From NCBI GenBank assembly GCA_022316685.1, contig JAKJHU010000024.1, forward strand, positions 3,728,501 through 3,792,500: a stretch of 64,000 bases of DNA, read 5' to 3'. Shown here piece after piece: positions 12,401 through 22,864 of this stretch (within the stretch, counting starts at the first letter, position 1; each line of letters begins with the position of its first letter). A program made the translations under genes and the position numbers. The notes under the pieces are model-generated. The model was given only the letters and a program-made list of their open reading frames with translations, was not told the DNA's origin and ran no database searches. This stretch comes from Progne subis subis. Lineage: Eukaryota > Chordata > Aves > Passeriformes > Hirundinidae.

Positions 12401-13351
12401 GCTTTATGCAAACTTCCAAAGAGTAAGAGATTCTGTACATCCTCTACTGTGTTTATTCATCTCACATTTCAGTACTCTCACTGCCATTCCTATTGGCAGC
12501 TCTGTTTAAAATTTTAACCTACACAATTGCCAACTTTCATTATAATCTCAAATTTATAAATAAAAGAAAATGACTGCTCAAAAAAAATAATCAAAGCACT
12601 TGGCTGACTATAGAGATGTGTTATTACAGATCTCTTTGTTTGCTTTGAAAGTGCCTGTCTCTTCTTTCCAAATGCTAGTCTAATTTTCATAATAATGATT
12701 TTAGCTTTGCCCTCATTTTTAAAAACAGCATTAAATTAAAAAATGAATATGTTCCAATGGTCAAATCTGTTGATGGCAAAGCATACTTAATTCTTAATGA
12801 GAGTATAACCTTGTTAAAGACTGAGTGGCAACTAAATAATGGCCTTACAAAGAGAAAAATAATGATGCTTGTTCCAGGCATAAACAGGGGGAAGGGAAAG
12901 GGGAGAAGTGTCAGCTATAAACAAATCTGTGCAATGAAAGCAAGCTTGGGTCCAACTGGAAAATTGTCTTGTGTACAGAAACGACTGTGGGGACAGTGAT
13001 TGAAGTGAGTGGTTGGCACAACAGAGGTTGCTGTGGTGACCCTTGGAAAAGCAGGTTTTTTTGTAGAGCCTCCTCTGTATCCTTGGCTGAGGAAATAAAT
13101 CAATGCACACTTCCTAAAGTGTATAACCATGGTTTTTCTAAATGGAAATGCAGCCTTTGAATACCCCTATGCACAGGAGGGAGAAGCTTTCTCTTGCTAG
13201 TACATCACATGCAACTAAGAGATTTGGAATTTGGTATACAGAAACCTGATTCTCAGCTGCTGGAAGATGAACTTCCACTGCAACCCTGTAGATTTACACA
13301 ATCTGACAACAGTACTTTAACTTCAGCAGCAACAGAAAACAGTAGTTGATA

Positions 13352-13385
<34 letters not shown>

Positions 13386-13860
13386 AGGAATCATAGTAAT
13401 TTCAGATTACCTATCTGAAGTTAATGCAAGTACATAAAGTAGCAGTGAGCTAAAAAATATTTATTTCCCAGAGACTTCAAAATGAGCTTAGCTGTGATGA
13501 GATTGGCTACTGTTTTTAATGGAAAAGAGAAATAATTGGGGGAAAATTTAAATTAATATTTTTAATTAACATTCTTGTTTTTATAGAAAAGAGGGAGAGT
13601 GTAAGGAAGTGCTAAAAACTATGTGGACACTGAAACAAACAGCCTTAACTTTTAAATATGAAATCAAAGTTGACTGATTTACAAATGAATTCTAGATATG
13701 GATTTTCTTTTCAGTGATTCATCTGCTGTTTGGGGGTTTAGATGGCGATTAGTGGTAAAACTCATAGTGCTTGTATGCATCTGCCCCTCGTGGAGGATGA
13801 CGGGCAGCCAGTTCCCCTCCAGGGGCAGTCAGTGGTTCCCAGGCAGTCACTCGGTGGCTG
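12401..13860. other. AT-rich non-coding DNA
   Basis: No gene recognised. Contains an A-tract joined to an (AT)n run at 13354-13386. The last 130 bp before the minisatellite become GC-richer. Confidence 0.6.
13354..13386. repeat. poly-A followed by (AT)n
   Basis: About 18 A merge into about eight AT dinucleotides. Simple repeat, probably length-variable. Confidence 0.9.
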
Positions 13861-14448
13861 GGGATGGGGATGGGACGGGGATGGGGATGGGATGGGGACG
13901 GGGATGGGGACGGGGACGGGGATGGGGACGGGGACGGGGATGGGGACGGGGACAGGGATGGGGATGGGACGGGGACGGGGATGGGACGGGGACAGGGATG
14001 GGACGGGGACGGGGATGGGACGGGGACGGGGATGGGGATGGGACGGGGATGGGGATGGGACGGGGACGGGGATGGGACGGGGATGGGACGGGGATGGGAC
14101 GGGGATGGGACGGGGATGGGACGGGGACGGGGATGGGGATGGGACGGGGACGGGGATGGGACGGGGATGGGACGGGGATGGGGACGGGGATGGGGATGGG
14201 ACGGGGATGGGGATGGGACGGGGACGGGGATGGGGATGGGACGGGGATGGGACGGGGATGGGGATGGGACGGGGACGGGGATGGGACGGGGATGGGGACG
14301 GGGATGGGACGGGGACGGGGATGGGACGGGGATGGGGATGGGGATGGGATGGGGACGGGACGGGGATGGGGATGGGGATGGGACGGGGATGGGGATGGGA
14401 TGGGGACGGGGATGGGGCTGCGGATGGGGACGGGGACGGGGATGGGGA
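13861..14448. repeat. GGGGAY/GGGAC minisatellite, about 100 units
   Basis: An approximately 588-bp array parsed completely into G-runs of 3 or 4 followed by AT or AC. Three units dominate: GGGGAT, GGGGAC and GGGAC. A run of three G is followed by AC in nearly all cases, so the units combine into 11-bp (GGGACGGGGAT) and 17-bp higher-order steps. A few interruptions occur (two GACAGGG variants and one GGGGCTGCGG near 14416). There are about 100 G-runs on the plus strand, so G-quadruplex potential is high; the minus strand is correspondingly C-rich. All long open frames here (305, 275 and 212 codons plus; 248 and 230 codons minus) encode only Gly/Asp/Met/Arg/Thr/Trp or Pro/Ser/His/Arg/Ile/Val repeats. 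They arise because the units contain no stop codon, and they are not called as genes. Confidence 0.97.
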
Positions 14449-14988
14449 GGCTGCCGGGCCACCTGCAGTGCTGCTTTGGGCATTCCTGCGACCACAGCTT
14501 AAAGCTGGGCTCTGGAACAGCCCTTGGGCAGCACCTCACCCTGCTCCTAGGGGAGTGTTTGGTGGGTAGGATACAGGGTAATAACTGTAATACAGAACAA
14601 AACTTCCAAAAGTAACCTTTGGGCTTTCTGGTTTTTTTGGCAGACTATTTGCAAACATCCAGAAGCTCAGCGTTTAAGGGACAGTCCAGCATCTAAGGAA
14701 ACAATCAGTGCAATCAGATGTAACCATTGCGATGGCACCAAATTCTTCCAGATCAGCAGATAAAATGCTTGTTTCAAACATGTGTCTATAACTTGTAAGT
14801 AGACTTTTTTTAATTCTCTGTTTTATTTCCTCCTCAGTATTCTCAATCGCCACAATGAAGCTTCTAAAGAGCACTTGTGAAGAGCACATGTGCAACAATT
14901 GGTGGAGCAAGTGGGTTCAACAATCCAAGTATTGACACAATAAATTCAATAGAAAACTAATTAATAATAATAAAAATAATAATAAGAT
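14449..14988. other. non-coding DNA
   Basis: No gene recognised. Ends in an (AAT)n-like AT-rich stretch at about 14960-14985, just before the ancient repeat relic. Confidence 0.6.
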
Positions 14989-15105
14989 AGCGCTTTGCCC
15001 TCTATGGTTTCTTTCATCAAAGAAGCTCAAAGAGCTTTGCAAATATTAATTAAGCCTCAGAACACCCTGATAAGCATCTCTCTCTTCTCATTTTCTCCCT
15101 GTAAC
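14989..15105 (+). mobile_element. ancient MIR/L3-type (CORE-SINE-like) relic
   Basis: Seen: TAGCGCTTTG, CTTTCATCAAAGAAGCTCAA, AGAGCTTTGCAAATATTAAT and TAAGCCTCAGAACACCCTGA in that order. This parallels the remembered consensus of amniote MIR/L3-like repeats (TAGCGCCTTTCATCC, AATCTCAAAGCGCTTTACAA, ATTAATTAAGCCTCACAACA). Divergence is considerable, as expected of a copy predating the split of modern amniote orders. Confidence 0.65.
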
Positions 15106-15519
15106 TAATATTAATTTCTGGATTACAATGGATCAGAACTACAAATCAAGAAAGACTGGAAGGTAAAAAAAAATCCCTCTGGTACAGTTTTAAGGTTACC
15201 CACAGAATCAAAGCTTGCATGGGTGAAACCAACTGCTGCATCTGATGTTCTGCAGAATAATCTGTGCACCTGCCCCTGCACTCTCATTTGCGTGAAGTTG
15301 TTCTTTGGTCCACGCTGTGTGCAGCCATCTAATCAGATTTTTTAATCAACATATAATCCTTTCCTTAGCAGTAAAATGTATTGATTGGTCTTACTACTAC
15401 ATTTACAGTCTAACACACAGATTTAGACAAAGTGATTTTTTTTTTTCTTATTTTAAGATAGTATTCCACAAAGCTTAATAAAGAGTTCATATATTCTAGT
15501 GCACAGAAGGCTGGTCTAG

Positions 15520-15668
15520 GATCTTGAGATCTAATCCTATTTGCAGATGGCTTGAATTGTAGCTTTGGAAAAATATTTTAATCTCATTACCTCAATTTCC
15601 TGCTTTGGAGAAGAGATAAATAGTATTTTTTTATATTCAGGGTTTCTAGAAGGATTATTTAAATGTTG
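15520..15668 (-). mobile_element. ancient MIR/L2-type relic, antisense
   Basis: On the plus strand it shows GATCTAATCC, then CTTTGGAAAAATATTTTAA, TTACCTCAATTTCCTGCTTT, GATAAATAGTA and AAGGATTATTTAAATG. These line up with the reverse complement of a MIR/L2 tail (CTTGGGCAAGTCACTTAA, CTCAGTTTCCTCATCTGT, GGATAATAATAGTA, AGGATTAAATGAG). Assignment is from memory of the consensus. Confidence 0.6.
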
Positions 15669-15807
15669 TTTTAAAGACAGTGTGGCTCAGTGCACTGTCT
15701 CAGAACAGGAACAAGGCAATTATCTGTTTATTGAGGCATTTGTTTATTATTCTCCCATTTTATGAGCTTGGCTTGGCTGATCTGGGCCATTCTACAGACA
15801 AGATTTT

Positions 15808-15900
15808 GGTGACATTTTTTTCTACAACCTTATCAGGAGCTTCCACTTCCTGGTCTCAGTTTATTCACCTATAAGAATGCAATAATATTAATTATTTTCC
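15808..15900 (-). mobile_element. second antisense MIR/L2-type relic
   Basis: The plus strand reads CTTCCTGGTCTCAGTTTATT, CACCTATAAGAATG and CAATAATATTAATT. This is the pattern CCTCAGTTTCC, ATCTGTAAAATGGG, GATAATAATA of an antisense MIR. It may be an independent insertion or a fragment of the one 150 bp upstream. A CTCCCATTTTATGAG stretch at about 15750 may be a further piece in the opposite orientation. Confidence 0.5.
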
Positions 15901-16019
15901 AGTGCAAAGTCAAATCTTGTCCAGCTTTTAGCAGGTACACAGAGTCATTCCAAACTGTTTTTTTCCTTTGGTCCTTGGAATACCACTTCCTATTTCCTAT
16001 TGCACCTCACAATCCCTTT

Positions 16020-16660
16020 GTAATTTTGGGCCCCACACCGTTCTTCAGCTGAATAACTGCTGCACCTGATTGTCCAAGCTGGTTTTTCACATGCAAATGT
16101 GAGTTGATAACATCTCTGAGTCTGATCTGGTGAAAGGAAGAATGTCTAAATTCAAATTATTCACAGAAAATTGTTTCTTCTATTTTGTGCTGTTGTTTCA
16201 GACAGCCAAATGATTTCTGCTCAAGACAGCAGCGTGGTGTCCCTGTAAAATCTGTGTGCCCTTGCTCAGGGCTCTGTGAAACTCATTGGCTTGGCAAATG
16301 GGCTCTGCAGCCTCACTCACATTCCTTCCAATCTCCTGACTTCTACACAGAATTTCATTTGCAGGCTGAACTTGAAGATCTTAAACGAAAGCTCTCTCGG
16401 ACAGGGATGCAAATATGAGAGAGGCAAAGAGAGGTGAAGTGACCTTTAGGCAGCCCGACAAACTTCTCAGACAAATACTTCTCACCTGTTGAAAAGCTGC
16501 GACGCAGGTTCTAACGCAGTTGTTTGCAGCAGCTCTCATCAAGAACTCGGGGTGTAAAGATGTTTGTCCCGGCTTCTCTTGTGGACAATTTTAGAGAAAC
16601 ATGGTATTGCTTAATTTTCATGAGCTATATGCAAATATTTGATTAGTCACTGCAGAATAA
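16020..16660. promoter_or_regulatory. CpG-retaining, octamer-rich candidate conserved element
   Basis: Eight CpGs survive between 16386 and 16571 in otherwise CpG-poor DNA. Three perfect ATGCAAAT octamers (POU/Oct-type sites, established knowledge) occur at 16091-16098, 16407-16414 and 16629-16636. The octamer occurs roughly a dozen times in the whole window, so three within 550 bp is a mild cluster. The block also holds a good 3' splice site at 16363-16364 and a good donor at 16434, so part of it may be an exon. Not testable without alignment. Confidence 0.35.
16365..16433 (+). other. candidate 69-bp exon
   Basis: A pyrimidine-rich stretch ending TTTCATTTGCAG precedes this segment, and AGAG|GTGAAGT follows it, so both splice sites are near consensus. 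One frame reads AELEDLKRKLSRTGMQI and then stops at 16416-16418; this peptide has coiled-coil-like charge spacing. A second frame (LNLKILNESSLGQGCKYERG, with the first base belonging to a split codon) stays open to the donor. I do not recognise a gene. It could be a terminal or internal coding exon, a non-coding RNA exon, or chance. Confidence 0.2.
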
Positions 16661-18149
16661 AACTGTAGATGGTGTTTTTAAACTTGGGAAAACATTTGAA
16701 GTTCTTTTCCTACATGCTCACAAACCCAGAAAGGAGGGACTGTTCAGATGACCTTCCAGTGCCTGAGTGTGCACTTTTAGCCCCCTAAAATTTCTAACTT
16801 CTAAGGGGAGTGAGGAGTCTGACTGTGAGAAATGCAGTTTAATAAGTCCTGTACTAGTGAATACCCAGGGTTCTTGAGTGTTTATTGCCTGGGAATGACT
16901 CTGTGTCTCACCCATGGCACTCTAAACTGTGTCCTGACAAAATCTCTTTCCAGTAATACTTTGAGACATTAAGTTCCCTGACAGTGCTCTGAACTGTACA
17001 GAAACTGGTCGTTTAAAGGACATGGTCTAAATAGGACTTTTTAATATAATTTTCTGTGTTATGCTAACAAGGTGTGGGGAAAATATTAACTGAAATCTAT
17101 TCCAGTTACTATCAAGGACAAAAAGCAGCAAATAAAAGCAGTCAGAATCAATTTTTTAAGTATTAAGATTATTAAGTTAATTTTTTGTGTTTAATTAGGT
17201 TCACAAATTAAGAATAATTATCTTTTCAGGTGGAAATTTGTATTTACTGAGATTACTCATTTGTACAAAATTATGGTACCTTAGTAATTCCCTCCAAATT
17301 CGTGGCCCACATGTGTGATACTAGGAATTTAAGCATCTGTGCATGTATTTCAAATTGTATTTCACAGAAAGGTTATAACAAATAATTCCAACAATTATTC
17401 ACTGCTACATGAGTTCAAAGAGCAAATTTACAATTGCGTTCACTCAGAACTTGTATCTTTATAAAGTTGTAAATCAAAAATCTTGTATGAGGACTGTGTT
17501 GTCTTGAAACCGCTCTTGGAGTTTGGAAATTATTTTTTTTTTTAATTATCTTTTGAATTCCAAGGATAACATAAAGAAAAAATTTCTTCAACTATTTATT
17601 TTACCATAAAAAAACCACCTTAGTTAGCTGTTAGCAGACTCTTGCCTCTTACACAGAGGTCAGTGTTATAACACAAACTTCTGATATCAGAAGTGACATA
17701 TTTAGCAGCCAATTATGAGTATAATATCTAGCTAATGCTTTAGTCATCTATTTCCCATAATTTTGTTGATCCTCTAAGATAACAAAATACAAAAATTGCT
17801 GGTTTGACTGAAGCACCTTAGCAGAGCCATCTTTCAACAGTTCCTTGAGGTTTCATCACCATGCTATTACTGTGGATTAATTAGCCTTTCCCAACAGAAT
17901 GGTGGTGTTAGAATATGAATGAAGTCCTGCAGCGATCCCTTTCAAGTGTGGGATCACTGGGTTAATCTCTACATGAAACAGTTTGCTTACTGAATGGAAG
18001 AGCTGCCATGTGGGCTAAAGCTGGCAAAGTCAATATATTTTAAGAGATTTAGTAAGACGTACTCTTCAGAAGTAGCTTCACAAGAACTGTGTGGTCTGCA
18101 ATAATTTAATAAATTGGAATTACTTTTATATTCAATTGGAGTGCAGCTT
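16661..18149. other. AT-rich non-coding DNA
   Basis: Nothing recognised except an 18-bp perfect palindrome at 17677-17694. Confidence 0.65.
17677..17694. repeat. 18-bp perfect palindrome
   Basis: ACTTCTGATATCAGAAGT equals its own reverse complement with no spacer. Possible dimer binding site or chance. Confidence 0.9.
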
Positions 18150-18520
18150 TAGTTTCCATCCTTTCCATTTGCTGTATAACAAAGACCTAAAGTAATTGGC
18201 TGTAATCCTGGGCTGTCACCCTGGGAGGAGGCAGACCAGGGAAGGTGCTGCTTCAAGTTGTCCTGATGCATTCCAGCTACTACAGAAACATTAATGAGCC
18301 CCAGGTTATTAGCCTGTGGCTTCATTATCTTTTCTCTGGCAGAGAACAACAACCTGACACACGGGCTAAACACAGTGCCCACACAGGGATCCGAATTTGG
18401 CATCAGTAGGGCCCAGTTAACTGGAGGAGCAGCCCTAAATCCCCTCCCTGCCACTGTTGGAGTTTTCAGTCAGGGCTACGCACTTGGCTTCCCCTATCTG
18501 CTCGCTGTCATGCTTGCTTA
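18150..18520. promoter_or_regulatory. candidate conserved non-coding element
   Basis: A GC-richer block with four retained CpGs (in ACACGGG, TCCGAAT, TACGCAC and GCTCGCT) and homeobox-type ATTAATGAG and TTATTAG motifs. Open on both strands (77 codons plus, 101 codons minus) without any recognisable protein. Regulatory status is inferred from composition only. Confidence 0.25.
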
Positions 18521-19374
18521 CTGTTAATATTTTGAGCATCCTACAAAGTGTTAGTAACTCAATTCTTCCCACAAATGCTTGTGTCATGTTCTCACCTGAG
18601 TGATTTTAGCCTGCTGACTGTCCCAGACTGGCAAAGGGGCTTGCACCTTCTCTGTGCAGGGCACCTGAGAAATGCCAACAAGGGGAAAAGCTCATGATCT
18701 GCATGCGCATTTTCCTCAGGGAGAGTGAAACTGGAGCTGGATGGGTGACTTGCAGCTGGAATGATAGCAAAAGGAATGTGATCCTTGCATCAGAAAGGAC
18801 GTGAGTGGTTCTTGGTGGACAAGTATTCTCAGTGAGAGCTTGCTAAATATTTCTTGGAATGGTCATTTCTGTGTTTAATTTTTGTTAAGTGGTTATTGTC
18901 CTACTCGGGTATACACCCTCCTTATTGCCAGAAGGACAAAACCCTATAGGGATTACTTCATTTCAAGTAAATATTCTTTGCTCTTATGCTTGTCCACTGT
19001 TAAATTATAGTTCAACAGCAGTGACTGAAGTAGGTCATACTTGTTTTGCCTGATTTCCAAGTAAATTTAATGAAGTGGAGTCAAACACCTAACTCAAACA
19101 TTATTTGGTTTACCTTCCACTTAGGGCTGTGAAAGAAACACGAGAGAAAAGGAGAAGCCAGTGAGAAATGTGAGAAAGTAGAGAGGGTGAAGGGGAAGAA
19201 GGAATTCTTAGTACCTGCCTGCTGATCTTTCCATAGGTACACAGACTGAGAGCAATCACTGGTTATCAGTTAAGTAGCCTAGTGAATAATTTGTAGCAGA
19301 AAGTGTATTTCAGCCCTTTCAGTAGACGATATTTACTATTCAAGCCATCAAAAGTGGTCTGGTGGTGGTGTGGG

Positions 19375-19389
19375 TTTTTTTTTTTTTTT
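19375..19389. repeat. poly-T tract (15 bp)
   Basis: Homopolymer of 15 T preceded by a GGTGGTGGTG stretch. Confidence 0.9.
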
Positions 19390-19966
19390 AAACCTCGATG
19401 CATACTAAAAAGAAACAGTAGCTGGAAAAGTTGCCAGTTAGTAACAAATCTTGCTGTGGTTCCTAGCACCAAATTTTCATCTGCCCGTGTCCTGCTTGCT
19501 GTCCCACATCTCCTTTCTTTACCAGTGCAGTGTTGGGAGTCTTCCATAACAACACACCCTTTCATTTGCAGGAGGGGAGGGATGAAGATTTCTAATGGTG
19601 GATAAGTTATGTTCCCTCTCCTACAGTGGACAAAAGTGGCAGAAATTCAAGCCTTCTGTGCTGCAGCTACAAGAGGGTAAGGTAGGGGCACATCCTTGTG
19701 CTCAAAACCCTCAGAGAGTCTTTGAAATGACACGTCTGTGCCCTCCCTTCTGATAAAGCAGGGAAAAGAAGAGGACAGCCTGGGCTTTAGGAAGTGTCTG
19801 TGAGGAGAGGGCTCTGCTTGAAAGGCTGAGAGGATATGCATAGCCAACATGCACAAAGCAGTTTTTACAGCTACAGGGTAACAAAGATCCCAAAAATATC
19901 CGGAGATCTTTTTCCTGAGAATTGGCTCCTGTTAGAGCCGATTTCAGTACACCTGAAACACTGCTA

Positions 19967-19991
19967 TTTTTTTTTTAATTTTTTTTTTTTT
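19967..19991. repeat. interrupted poly-T tract
   Basis: Two runs of 10 and 13 T separated by AA. Confidence 0.9.
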
Positions 19992-20070
19992 AATATTTGG
20001 TTTTTGTCACTGAATTATTTCAGTAGAACTGTCTGTTAAGCATTTATTTTCTTTTTATGTTTTTCTCTAG

Positions 20071-20154
20071 CACAGAATGGAAACTTTACAGGAAGAACTG
20101 GTCTCCCTACTTAGTATGCAAGACAATTTAGGGCTTAGAGTACCTATTCTGTAA
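20071..20154 (+). other. exon-like segment after a strong acceptor
   Basis: A long pyrimidine tract ends TTTTCTCTAG at 20070. The next 27 codons are open to a TAA at 20152-20154. The first 20 residues read HRMETLQEELVSLLSMQDNL, an amphipathic helix-like pattern. No consensus donor follows (the best are GTATGC at 20114 and GTACCT at 20140), so it would more likely be a terminal exon. I do not recognise the gene. Chance is a serious alternative. Confidence 0.15.
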
Positions 20155-22018
20155 TTGTGTATATGTATACACAGCTAAATATGTACCTCTCAATAGGGCT
20201 TAACCTTCTACGAACACAGTGCTGTAAATCTACAGTGTTTTCATAATGTTTATCCAACTTGGCAGAATTCTAAGGTTTAGTGATATAGAAAACTTAATGC
20301 ATTTTTTAACGTGGTAGGTGTGGAGGGGATCCTGAGATCAGCTGGAGAGCTCTTGGTTCCTGAGGATGCTTTGGAGTGCAGCTAAGCAAGGGTGGCAGTT
20401 CTTCTTTGTGGTGCTACTGCCAGTTCTGCTGCTGTTCCTCCACCATCTGTAAACAATGTATTTTGAAAACTGACAGATCTCTTTTAAGTAGAGTTTTAGC
20501 CCTACTGGATATTGTGAAATAGTAGTGGCATGAGATGATGCTTTTTATATTTTGTCTTCAGTTCCTTGATTATTGTACTGAAAGCAGTCTGCAGATTATA
20601 AATTTGAGCTGATGGATGGAACTGTACAGCTGAAGAGACACAGCACACGTGGCAGGTTTGCAATAGGTTTGTTCATCTTCCTTTGAACCTCAGCCAGTAC
20701 TGAAATGGCATTAAAGGTCTAGGTCTAGTGAGCTGGCAAAGAGATATTCCCTGAGATACTGAGATGGGAGGTTTTTGATAGGAATTATTGTATTATTAAT
20801 CTGCGAATGTTATGGCAATAGGTTTAGTGTCTCTTCTTTGGGGACTTAAATAGGAAGGATTTAATTGTTCTACTTTAATTCATTCCATGCCTCAGCCTAA
20901 CTTATAGAATTTGGAGAGATAAAGAATGGACAAATCAAGTTTTATTATCTTCTTCTACATTGGTAGGTGTCCTGTAATGGAATTTTTTTTCCAGCTGTCA
21001 GCAGCCTCAAATCTAAACTTGATGTTTAACATTTTCATTGGATGAAAATGCAATTGACAGGGAGAAAATATTGTTTGAAGGAAAGTTAAAAATTACTTCT
21101 GGAAAAAAAAATTGATGCTGTAAGCAGAAGGAAAAAGCAGCAAAACTCTAGCAGGACTACTTGTTAAAGATAATACAATCAGATTAAAAGGAAATTATTA
21201 AAAAATTAATCTACAGACATGGAATTTCCATGTACTGACTTCAGCACAAGGAAAGAAGAAAAGCTTTTTTATTCTCATCTCCCTTGGTGAAGCAACTTCA
21301 TCTGCTATCATTTTTGATCTTTAAAACTTTTTTTTAAATGTTTCATCCTGAAGTGCCATAAGGACCATAAACAGAGTTGTCATACCTATAAGGTTTCCTG
21401 GTTTGGTTTTGTTTTTTCCTACAAGTCACTGTCACTATAAGATTGAAAGAATATCGCTGTCTGCACACCATACTCTATGCTGTTTGTAGCAAGTGATTTG
21501 GCGTAGCCTGGAATGGAAATGGGGGAGTTCTATAGGAGGTGTCTACTTTTGTATAAAGCAGGAGAGGCCTTCAAAATCTCTTATCTGGAGCTCTGGAATT
21601 CTGGCAGGCTGATGAGCTGAAGGAGAACGAAGCCACAAGGCACAGAAGAGGCAATAATGTGCTCAGTTCTGTGTGTGCTGAGGGAATAATGTGGCTAAAT
21701 GCTGGAAACAGATCGTGCAAGGATTGAACTCTGCGGGCTTCCAGGGGCCCTGTGGGTCCCTACAAGCAGCACATCTGGTGCTAACCAGGCTCTGCTGATT
21801 CTTTAGGTGTGCATTCCATTTCATCCAGACTTAGAGTCTGTATTTAGAATCAGGTAAATTTCATGTACACAGAAAAATAAAAAGACCCTTCAATTATCTG
21901 CTTGTGGCCTTTACTTAGGTTTTATGCTTTGCATATTGCGTTTTCTCCAGAGAGTTGCAATTCATTGATTATATCACTAGCATTGCCATAAAATGAGTTA
22001 TAAGATCCAGATGATAGG

Positions 22019-22048
22019 TTGCACATTCAAAAATTGCACATTCAAAAA
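22019..22048. repeat. 15-bp tandem duplication
   Basis: Two perfect copies of TTGCACATTCAAAAA in direct tandem. Confidence 0.95.
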
Positions 22049-22847
22049 TGCATAATATGGAAAACAATGTTAACTCACAGTGTTTGATTAAAAATATGTT
22101 ACTGATTTTTTTTAAGTCACTTTGAAGAAATATTCAAATACCTCTGTTAAAAACAAAATAACAGAGTAACGTCTCATCATGAGAGGGAGTCACTGTAGTC
22201 CTGTGTTACAGAAAGAGAAGCAGTGAGAAAACTCGTGGGTTGAGATAAAGACAGCTTAACAGGTAAAGCAAAACAAGGAACTAATTCCTTGTTTCCCCTG
22301 GGCAGGCAGGTGTTCAGCCACCCCCAGGAAAGCAGGGCTCCATCACATGTAATGGTTACTTGGGAAGACAAGCACCTTTCTGTGCTGAGCATGGCTCCAG
22401 GCGGTCTGGGACATCCCTGGGGTCAGCTGTCCTGGCTGTGTCCCCTCCCAGCTCCTTGCATTCATTCTCCCGGCCTCCTCACTGGTGGGGTGCTGCAAAA
22501 AGCAAAGAAAGGCCTTGGCTCCTCACAAGGTCTGCTCAGCCATAACAAAAACTTCTCTTAGATCATCACCAGTGTGTTCAGCACAAATCTAAAGTAGCCC
22601 CATACTCACTACTGTGAGGCAGACTGACTGTTGCAGCCAAAACCAGCACACTCAAGGCTCCACTGAAAGGAGCAGTATTGGAAAACAGAAAGAAGACACT
22701 GCATGCACACGTATGATGCAAATGATTCCCTGCTTCATGAAACGGAATAGTCTGGAAAACCACAGTGCAGCAGGAGAGAGGAGATGATAAAAAAACAGTA
22801 AAGTGATCATATTTGCTACAATGTGGGCCATTTATAATTTAAGATAA

Positions 22848-22864
22848 ATATATATATATATATA
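22848..22864. repeat. (AT)n microsatellite
   Basis: About eight AT dinucleotides. Confidence 0.9.

Larger units (their letters stand above)
18521..21560. other. AT-rich non-coding DNA
   Basis: No gene recognised. Includes T-tracts at 19375-19389 and 19967-19991 and an exon-like segment after a strong acceptor at 20070. Small frames of 99-100 codons around 19266-19605 overlap on both strands and are not credible. Confidence 0.6.

Noticed and set aside
12093..12517. Overlapping 77-118 codon frames on both strands
   Set aside because: Generated by the GC-richer islet and the 32-bp duplication. Mutually exclusive frames without domains.
13698..14615. 305-codon open frame and four overlapping long frames on both strands
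   Set aside because: They are produced by a stop-free G-rich tandem repeat. The peptides are pure low complexity, and several frames are equally open on both strands.
15733..15765. Possible extra MIR fragment in sense orientation
   Set aside because: Only about 15 bp of similarity (CTCCCATTTTATGAG), too short to separate from chance.
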